Source: Acidobacteriota bacterium | Lineage (GTDB): Bacteria; Acidobacteriota; UBA6911; RPQK01; JAJDTT01 | DNA: 64,000 nucleotides | Assembly (NCBI GenBank): GCA_022827025.1 | Contig: JAJDTT010000075.1 | Coordinates: 1-64,000, forward strand | Direction: 5' to 3' | Shown here: positions 58,370 to 64,000 of the stretch, one piece after another | How positions within the stretch are numbered: position 1 is the first letter of the stretch | Layout of the letters: each line of letters begins with the position of its first letter | Notes under the pieces: model-generated | What the model was told of the DNA's origin: nothing | Seen by the model: only the letters and a program-made list of their open reading frames with translations | The model's database searches: none | Translations under genes and position numbers: made by a program

Positions 58370-61198
58370 ATGCGCATGCAAACCAAAAGTAAGAGCCTGT
58401 CCGCAACGTGGTCGTTCTGCCTGATGGCCACGCTGTCATTTTCCCAGCTCCAACCGTTGGCCGCGGCGGAGAGCGAAGCCGCCGAGCCCGGCCACGTGTC
58501 CGGCATCGGCACTCTTTCGGGCTTCGTGGTCAACGTGGCCAACGGAACCTTCCTCAACGGGGTGGCGGTCCGAACCCGTCCCTCGGCCGGTCAGGCGGTT
58601 TCGAACCTGGACGGCATCTTCCATATGGACGTCCCCGCCGGAACCTACGAGCTGGAGGTCCGGAAGGAGGGTTACGTCCCCCAAATCATCCGCGGAATAA
58701 ATGTGGCCGTGGGCGAGACGGCCTTCCAGGATGTGGCCCTGAATCCGATGGGCGGCGTGAATCTGGGCGAGGTCACCGTGGTGGCCGAGGCCGACCAGGC
58801 CTCCGAAGCCGCTCTGCTGGTGGAACGGAAGACGGCCCCCACCGTGAGCGACGCCATCGGCGCGCAGGAGATGTCCCGGATGGTGGGTTCCGACGCCGGC
58901 GACGTGATGCAGCGGGTCACGGGGGTCTCCATCGTGGACAGCAAGTACGTCTATATCCGCGGCCTGGGGGAGCGCTACAGCTCCACCATGCTCAATGGCG
59001 CGGTGGTCCCCTCCACCCGTCCGGACAAGAAGGTGGTCCCCATGGACCTCTTTCCCGCCGCCTTGATGCAGAACATCCGCACCGAGAAGTCCTACACCCC
59101 CGACCAGCCGGGGGAGTTCTCCGGCGGCCTGGTGAAGATGAACACGGTGGACTTTCCCCGCAGTCCCATTCTCAAGCTCAGCTACGGGACCAGCTTCGGC
59201 AGCACCACCACCTTCAAGGACTTCGCCGACTACCCGGGCGGCAGCCGGGACTGGCTCGGATTCGACGACGGGACCCGGTCGCTTCCCGGCGGAATCCCCA
59301 ACGAGAGACTGACGCGCCGCGGACGCTTTTCCACCACCGGGTTCACGTCAGACGAGCTGCAGGGTTTCGGCCGGTCCTTCAGCAACGTCTGGACGCCTGG
59401 CGGTGGCCAGAACGCGTTTCCCAACCAGAGTTTCAATTTCATGGCCGGCAACACCTTCGGCAAGCTGGGCGTGGTCCTGGCCCTCTCCCACGGCAACAAG
59501 TGGCACCGCCAGGAGGAGGTCCGGAACTATTACCGGTCGGCGGGTGAAGGAGAACTCTCCCCCCTGCGTGAGTACGAGATGGACTACAACACCCGTTCCA
59601 TTCTCACCGGGATCACGGCCAACTTCGCCTACGAGCTCACCGACAACAACCGGATCCGGTTTCAGAACTTCTTCAGCAAGGACACCAGCGACGAGTCCAG
59701 ATTCTTCGAGGGTTTCGATTCGGACGGACAGCAGAGGGTGCGTAACCAGCGGATCCGCATGATCGAGGAGGACGTGGGCTCCACCAAGGTCTCGGGCGAG
59801 CACTATCTGACCGCGCTGGGCAACAGTTTCCTGACCTGGCGGCTGTCCTACTCCCTCTCCAGCCTGGACGAACCGGATCTGAGAGAGGCCCTCTACGAAG
59901 AGCGGAACAACCGCTTCCTGCTGGCCGACGAAAGCCAGAGCGGCTTCCGGCTCTTCAACGACTTGGACGAAGACATCTGGGAGCCGGGTCTCGACTGGAC
60001 CACCTATTTCAGCCGCGGCATCGTGAACAGCTCCATCAAGGTCGGAGCGTCCTACCGTTCGCGCCAGCGGGACTTCCTCTCGCGGCGGTTCCGATTCGTT
60101 CCCCTCCGGACGGCCGGGATCGATCTGTCCCAGCCGCCGGAGCGGATCTTCGCGGCCGATAACATCAATCCCAGCGCCTTCGAGCTACGGGAGGAGACTC
60201 GTCCCACCGACACCTACGACGCCAAGCAGTTGACCCGGGCCGGTTACGCCATGCTGGACCTGTCCATCGACAAGTGGCGGTTCATCGGCGGCGCGCGGGT
60301 GGAGGCCGACTCCCAACGGGTGGAGACCTTCGATCCCTTTGACCGGACGGCCCCGACGGGTGTCTCGACGCGCCTCGACAACACGGACCTGCTCCCCGCC
60401 TTCTCCGTGGTGTACCGCCTCGACAACGACATGAATCTGCGGGGCGGCTACGGAAAAACCCTGAACCGTCCCGAGTTTCGCGAACTGTCTCCCTTCGAGT
60501 TCACCGACGTGGTGGGAGGGCGAGCCGTGGTCGGAAACCCTGAACTGGTCCGCGCCCGGATCCAGAACTGGGACGTCCGGTGGGAGTGGTTCATGAGTTC
60601 CACCGAACTGCTCTCTGCCAGTTTCTTCTTCAAGGACTTCGAGAACCCCATTGAGAGAGAGATCCAGCTGACCGCTCAGCTCAGGACCTCCTACATCAAT
60701 GCCCAAGGCGCCAAGAACCTGGGGATGGAGCTGGAGACGCGCAAGAACCTGGGCGGCCTCTCGTCGTCGCTCCAGAACTTCTTCGTCTCGGCCAACTACA
60801 CCCTGGTCGACTCGTCGGTGGAGATCTCCCGGGAGCAGGCTCCGTTGCTCACCAACTTGAATCGGGCGCTGGAAGGACAGTCCCGGCACGTCTTCAACGG
60901 GGTCCTTCAGTATGAGCATCCGACCCGCGGCTCGATGGCCCGGCTGCTCTACAACTACCAGGGGCAGCGGATCTCGGATGTCGGCGCTCAGGGCTTGCCT
61001 GACGTGGTTCAGGTGGGAGTCCCCCGCATGGACGCCGTCTTCATCCAACCTTTGGGCAAGAGCTGGAGGCTCAAGCTCAGCGCCGAAAACCTCTTGGACC
61101 ACCAGTACGAGTTCCTGCAGGGGGACCGGATTCAGCGCTCATACCGGGTCGGACGGAGCTTCTCCGTCAGTATTTCCAAGACCTTCTTCAGAGAGTAG
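58370..61198 (+). CDS. TonB-dependent receptor with carboxypeptidase-regulatory-like N-terminus
   Basis: A 942-residue outer-membrane receptor. A signal peptide (about residues 1-30) precedes a carboxypeptidase regulatory-like beta-sandwich (about 45-125; FVVNVANGTFLNGVAVRTRP, AGTYELEVRKEGYVP). Then the plug: KTAPTVSDAIGAQEMSRMVGS and the TonB-dependent-receptor plug pattern VTGVSIVDSKYVYIRGLGERYSSTMLNGA. A 22-strand barrel follows, ending in the aromatic-terminated signal FSVSISKTFFRE. The ATG at 58370 is preceded by GGAGAGGG; a second ATG is 6 bp on. It could import a siderophore, vitamin or glycan with the TonB encoded 26 kb away. A beta-helix gene follows 42 bp later. Confidence 0.88.
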   Translation: MRMQTKSKSLSATWSFCLMATLSFSQLQPLAAAESEAAEPGHVSGIGTLSGFVVNVANGTFLNGVAVRTRPSAGQAVSNLDGIFHMDVPAGTYELEVRKEGYVPQIIRGINVAVGETAFQDVALNPMGGVNLGEVTVVAEADQASEAALLVERKTAPTVSDAIGAQEMSRMVGSDAGDVMQRVTGVSIVDSKYVYIRGLGERYSSTMLNGAVVPSTRPDKKVVPMDLFPAALMQNIRTEKSYTPDQPGEFSGGLVKMNTVDFPRSPILKLSYGTSFGSTTTFKDFADYPGGSRDWLGFDDGTRSLPGGIPNERLTRRGRFSTTGFTSDELQGFGRSFSNVWTPGGGQNAFPNQSFNFMAGNTFGKLGVVLALSHGNKWHRQEEVRNYYRSAGEGELSPLREYEMDYNTRSILTGITANFAYELTDNNRIRFQNFFSKDTSDESRFFEGFDSDGQQRVRNQRIRMIEEDVGSTKVSGEHYLTALGNSFLTWRLSYSLSSLDEPDLREALYEERNNRFLLADESQSGFRLFNDLDEDIWEPGLDWTTYFSRGIVNSSIKVGASYRSRQRDFLSRRFRFVPLRTAGIDLSQPPERIFAADNINPSAFELREETRPTDTYDAKQLTRAGYAMLDLSIDKWRFIGGARVEADSQRVETFDPFDRTAPTGVSTRLDNTDLLPAFSVVYRLDNDMNLRGGYGKTLNRPEFRELSPFEFTDVVGGRAVVGNPELVRARIQNWDVRWEWFMSSTELLSASFFFKDFENPIEREIQLTAQLRTSYINAQGAKNLGMELETRKNLGGLSSSLQNFFVSANYTLVDSSVEISREQAPLLTNLNRALEGQSRHVFNGVLQYEHPTRGSMARLLYNYQGQRISDVGAQGLPDVVQVGVPRMDAVFIQPLGKSWRLKLSAENLLDHQYEFLQGDRIQRSYRVGRSFSVSISKTFFRE

Positions 61199-61240
61199 AC
61201 GAATAACCCTGAATCACCTTTAGGAAAGGAGCCTAGACCC

Positions 61241-63067
61241 ATGCGAAGAACCATTGCGGTAATGATTCTGTCTCTAATCCCGATCCTGGCGGCCGCCAAC
61301 CTGGCGGGCGCTTCGCCGGGTGCCGGAGCGGCTGGGGACATCCAGTTCGTGCAAATGATGGATCAGTCCAGCGGCCCTCATGCCAGCATCTTTCTGCGGA
61401 CCAACGAAGTCGGCTATCTGGCCCAATCGTCCGATGATCCGCGGAACCGGATCTCGGTGATGGTGGACATTGATCCCAACGGCCACGAGTACGACAAGAC
61501 CTTTTTCGTCTTTTTCCTGAACAAAGAGACAGGCGAGTCCCGCTACCTTGATGTGACGGGTGGCCGACTGCGGGATGCCTCGGACGGCGTCGTTGATTTC
61601 GAAGGGAATTCCCCCGGTGACGCCAACGCCTATCCCATTCCGACGCTTGCGGCGCCCCTGAACGCCCTCGTCGGTCCAACTCCAGCTCCGGTGAGCACTT
61701 TGGAGCCCGGTGACCTCGGGGTCGGCCGCTGGGCCGTCGTCTTCGACATTCGGGATGTCACCGGCACCCGGATCTTTCAGCGGGCCTATTGGCATTTCGT
61801 GATCGCCGAACAGGCAACGCAGCTGCCCGCCGAGATCAACGCCGACATGACGCTTGACTGGGAAACCCTCTGGGTTCTGCCGTCCCGGCTCCACAGGGTC
61901 GGTGATGGCGCCACCCTGACCATTGAGCCCGGCACAGTGTTGTTGGGAACCGACATCGCGACCCTGCTGATTGACCGGGGAGGCCGGATCCATGCCGAGG
62001 GAACGGCGCTCAGCCCGATCATCATGACCTCCGACGAGAGTGTCGGCTCGCGTCGCGTCCAGGGTTGGGGCGGCCTGGTGCTCGCCGGCAGAGCTTCCAT
62101 CAATGGTTGTGAGGGAGGCAATTGTGAAGGAGATGTCGAGGGTGTGAGCAACGCCAAATACGGCGGCGCCAATGACGCGGATGACAGCGGCGTGCTGAAG
62201 TACGTCCGGGTGGAATTCGCAGGAGCAGAGTTCTCTCCCGAAAACGAGCTCAACGGTATCGCCTTCCACGGTATCGGCGACCAGACCGAAGTCGACTATG
62301 TCCAGGTCCATTACAACAAGGATGACGGCATCGAGATGTTCGGGGGGACGGCCAATATCAAGCACGCGCTCCTGACGGGAGTTGCCGACGACAGCCTCGA
62401 TTACACGGAAGGCTGGAGGGGCAGCGCTCAGTTCATCTGCATCCAGCAGGACAAGTCCGATGCCGACAACGGTTTCGAGTTCGACAGCAACGGCGACGCC
62501 AACGATCTGTTGCCCCGCTCCAATCCCACGATTTCGAATGTGACCCTTGTGGGTGGCAATCCGGGTGCGGGGAGCGATGAGGAGAGCGACATCGGCATGC
62601 TCGTTCGCGAAGGCACGGCGGGCCGGATCTACAACTCCATTGTCATCGGTTTCGGCCGTGAAGCGGTGGTGATCGATCAGGCGGCCACCACCCGGCAGAT
62701 CGACAGCGGGGACCTGGTGATCGCCAACAACATCTTTGGGCCGAACCGGACCCGGGACACTCAGCGGTCTCAGTTCGCGGCCGGCAGTGACGCCGGTGGC
62801 TACGGGGTCGATGCCTGGATCCGGGGTGCGTCCCAGATGAATCGCTTTGCCGATTCGGCGAGTGCGGTGGGCCTGGCCGATCCGTTCAATGCTCTGTCCC
62901 CCGACTTCCGACCCATGCCCAACTCCATGGCCCTTGACGTGAACTATGTCAAGACGCTTCCGGAAAATGGTTTCTTCACGCCGGTGACCTACGCGGGGTG
63001 CGTGGGCCCGAACGACGATTGGACCCACAGTTGGAGCACCAGTGAACCGTCACTGGCCTCGAACTAG
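61241..63067 (+). CDS. Secreted right-handed beta-helix protein
   Basis: A 608-residue exported protein. AAAGGAG lies 9 nt before the ATG; the signal peptide is RRTIAVMILSLIPILAAAN. The first 190 residues are a beta-rich domain of unknown type. A right-handed beta-helix follows, recognisable by VGDGATLTIEPGTVLLG, ALSPIIMTSDE, VQGWGGLVLAGRA, VKYVRVEFAG-like LKYVRVEFAGAEF and NGIAFHGIGDQTEVDYVQVHYNKDD, shown here in parts. Such proteins are often encoded beside a TonB-dependent receptor of this type, and may be surface or substrate-binding partners. An Asp-rich segment (DADDS; SDADNGFEFDSNGDAND) suggests calcium binding. Confidence 0.78.
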   Translation: MRRTIAVMILSLIPILAAANLAGASPGAGAAGDIQFVQMMDQSSGPHASIFLRTNEVGYLAQSSDDPRNRISVMVDIDPNGHEYDKTFFVFFLNKETGESRYLDVTGGRLRDASDGVVDFEGNSPGDANAYPIPTLAAPLNALVGPTPAPVSTLEPGDLGVGRWAVVFDIRDVTGTRIFQRAYWHFVIAEQATQLPAEINADMTLDWETLWVLPSRLHRVGDGATLTIEPGTVLLGTDIATLLIDRGGRIHAEGTALSPIIMTSDESVGSRRVQGWGGLVLAGRASINGCEGGNCEGDVEGVSNAKYGGANDADDSGVLKYVRVEFAGAEFSPENELNGIAFHGIGDQTEVDYVQVHYNKDDGIEMFGGTANIKHALLTGVADDSLDYTEGWRGSAQFICIQQDKSDADNGFEFDSNGDANDLLPRSNPTISNVTLVGGNPGAGSDEESDIGMLVREGTAGRIYNSIVIGFGREAVVIDQAATTRQIDSGDLVIANNIFGPNRTRDTQRSQFAAGSDAGGYGVDAWIRGASQMNRFADSASAVGLADPFNALSPDFRPMPNSMALDVNYVKTLPENGFFTPVTYAGCVGPNDDWTHSWSTSEPSLASN

Positions 63068-63141
63068 TCAGCCGGAGGAGTTCAAGGCGGGCTCGGCGGT
63101 TGTCGCCGGGCCCGACGCTCCACGGCGAATCGCGCAACAGA

Positions 63142-63720
63142 ATGAGCGAAATGTCAGACAGGCCAAAATCCACAAAGAATTCCGTGGCGAGCCCCTGGCT
63201 CTTGGGAACAGGAGGCACGGCGGTTATGGCGGCGTCTCTCGCTTTGCTCCTGAGCGGATTCAGCAGTAGTTCGATGTTGTTCGAAGACGGCGACCTGGAG
63301 AGTTCCGCCGTCTCGCCGCAGGCACTGGGAAGCCTCTTGCTGGAGCGGCTTCGTGAGGGGGATTTCTCGGAAGTCGGCCAACTCGGTCTTTCCAAGGAAG
63401 AGTGGATCCGCCATGTCTGGCCGGTGAGTGCGGCGAACAGGCCAGGTTCCAATTTCACGCCCGATTTCGTCTGGGGTCTGGACGCCGCCAGGAGCCGGCG
63501 GGATCTTTCCGTCACCTTAAGGCGTTACGGTGGAAAGGAATTTCAGTTGATCCGGGTCCGATTCCGGAAGGGATTTCTGGACCATGAGGGCTTTCGACTG
63601 CACCGGGACGCCCGCTTGGAGGTGGGTCTGCCGGATGGCGGCAAACGGGAATTGAAGCTGTTCAGTTCCGTATTCGAGCGAAACGGGGAGTTCAAGATCT
63701 TTAGCTTCAAGACTGATTGA
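63142..63720 (+). CDS. Single-pass membrane protein of unknown function (192 aa)
   Basis: Not recognised. A short polar N-terminus (MSEMSDRPKSTKN) is followed by one hydrophobic segment (GTGGTAVMAASLALLLSGFS, about residues 25-44), then a soluble domain of about 145 residues. The domain has a helical first half (LGSLLLERLREGDFSEVGQL) and a beta-rich second half (FQLIRVRFRKGFLD). It follows the beta-helix gene by 74 bp on the same strand. A role in the same secretion or uptake unit is likely but unspecified. An ATG 12 bp before is the reading chosen; in-frame upstream starts lie inside a poorly coding stretch. Confidence 0.65.
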   Translation: MSEMSDRPKSTKNSVASPWLLGTGGTAVMAASLALLLSGFSSSSMLFEDGDLESSAVSPQALGSLLLERLREGDFSEVGQLGLSKEEWIRHVWPVSAANRPGSNFTPDFVWGLDAARSRRDLSVTLRRYGGKEFQLIRVRFRKGFLDHEGFRLHRDARLEVGLPDGGKRELKLFSSVFERNGEFKIFSFKTD

Positions 63721-63742
63721 TTGAAGTGGGGGAGGAAAAATA

Positions 63743-64000
63743 ATGTCGGGTTTCAGAATTCTAATCTTGTCCATTTTCTGCGGGGCGGTCCTGGCACAGG
63801 ACCAAACCGTATACATTGCCCAGGTGGGTCATGGCGGCGGGTTCGAGACGACCCTCAGTTTTGTCGGACTCACCAACACGACGACCAACGTCCTGATCGA
63901 AACCTTCGACAACGCCGGCGATCCCGCCGCGCTGCTGGACAGGCCTGAGATCGTTACCAACATCGGCGTTGCTGGAGGTGGTGGCGGAGCGGCCAGCAGT
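63743..64000 (+). CDS. Secreted protein, truncated by the window edge
   Basis: The first 86 codons of a longer gene. GGAGG lies 7 nt before the ATG. A signal peptide (SGFRILILSIFCGAVLAQD) is followed by TVYIAQVGHGGGFETTLSFV and GLTNTTTNVLIETFDNAGD. This matches the pattern of the four repeats in the propeller protein at 26877-29789. It ends here in a Gly-rich stretch (GVAGGGGGAAS) at the edge. Whether more repeats follow cannot be seen. Confidence 0.7.
   Translation, partial: MSGFRILILSIFCGAVLAQDQTVYIAQVGHGGGFETTLSFVGLTNTTTNVLIETFDNAGDPAALLDRPEIVTNIGVAGGGGGAASS

Overview
The window reads as one contiguous chromosomal segment of a GC-rich, diderm (Gram-negative-type) bacterium. Diderm signs are TonB, a TonB-dependent receptor, a LolA domain and signal peptidase II. 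The gene content (a DUF1501 plus DUF1549/DUF1553 cytochrome pair, DUF1080, a receptor with a carboxypeptidase-regulatory-like N-terminus, a fused AroD-AroE, YtxG/YtxH-like proteins) is most reminiscent of Acidobacteriota. That placement is inference from gene content; there is no rRNA or tRNA in the window to anchor it, and no phage, integrase, CRISPR array or autonomous insertion sequence was seen.

Layout. 0.1-6.8 kb is accessory metabolism: a tandem DUF1080 protein, a phosphosulfolactate-synthase-like gene behind a dimethylglycine-oxidase-like flavoenzyme, and a divergent sodium/solute symporter. 6.8-9.8 kb is a minus-strand operon pgsA-aroDE-thrB. 10.0-12.4 kb has a 3D-domain protein and uvrC. 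12.4-26.7 kb is a long minus-strand housekeeping block. In transcription order it runs: a TPR protein, ispE, prs, rplY, pth, hppA, then rpsF-rpsR-rplI, dnaB, radA-ispD-ispF-suhB and a YjjX/DUF84 NTPase. 26.9-32.8 kb holds a large secreted beta-propeller protein, a DciA-like helicase loader, an HNH nuclease, a TIGR04282/DUF2064 glycosyltransferase-like protein and TonB. 32.9-38.0 kb is ileS, an in-frame lspA-lolA fusion, and fabH. 38.1-46.5 kb has DUF948/YtxH membrane proteins, a small zinc-ribbon-like protein, a HAD phosphatase, an AcuC-like deacetylase, queE, a coiled-coil membrane protein, nth, thiD and an aminotransferase. 46.7-53.4 kb is a plus-strand catabolic-looking cluster: an opine-dehydrogenase-like enzyme, a DUF4432 epimerase-like protein, a secreted GH43/32-like propeller, a Tat-exported M14 peptidase and NhaA. 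53.4-58.1 kb is the DUF1501 and DUF1549/DUF1553 pair. 58.4-64 kb is a TonB-dependent receptor, a beta-helix exoprotein, an unknown single-pass protein and a truncated secreted protein at the right edge.

How the genes work together. The housekeeping blocks cover replication and repair (dnaB, dciA, uvrC, nth, radA), ribosomal proteins, the non-mevalonate isoprenoid pathway (ispD, ispE, ispF), lipoprotein maturation and trafficking (lspA-lolA), and outer-membrane energisation (tonB). The accessory blocks look like uptake and degradation of organic nutrients: N-methylated amines, sugars, opines and peptides.

Most notable observations: (1) LspA and LolA are one 427-residue polypeptide. (2) A recurrent promoter form, mostly an extended -10 (TGnTAnnnT), sits 7-10 nt from the start codon of eight genes, implying leaderless mRNAs. 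(3) A 166-bp MITE-like element with 23-bp terminal inverted repeats occurs at 30.3 kb, and its two ends appear fused as a 42-bp palindrome at 10.5 kb. (4) A REP-like hairpin family occurs at three loci, with a compensatory base-pair change between copies. (5) An uncharacterised beta-sandwich-like repeat occurs four times in the propeller protein and again in the truncated right-edge gene.
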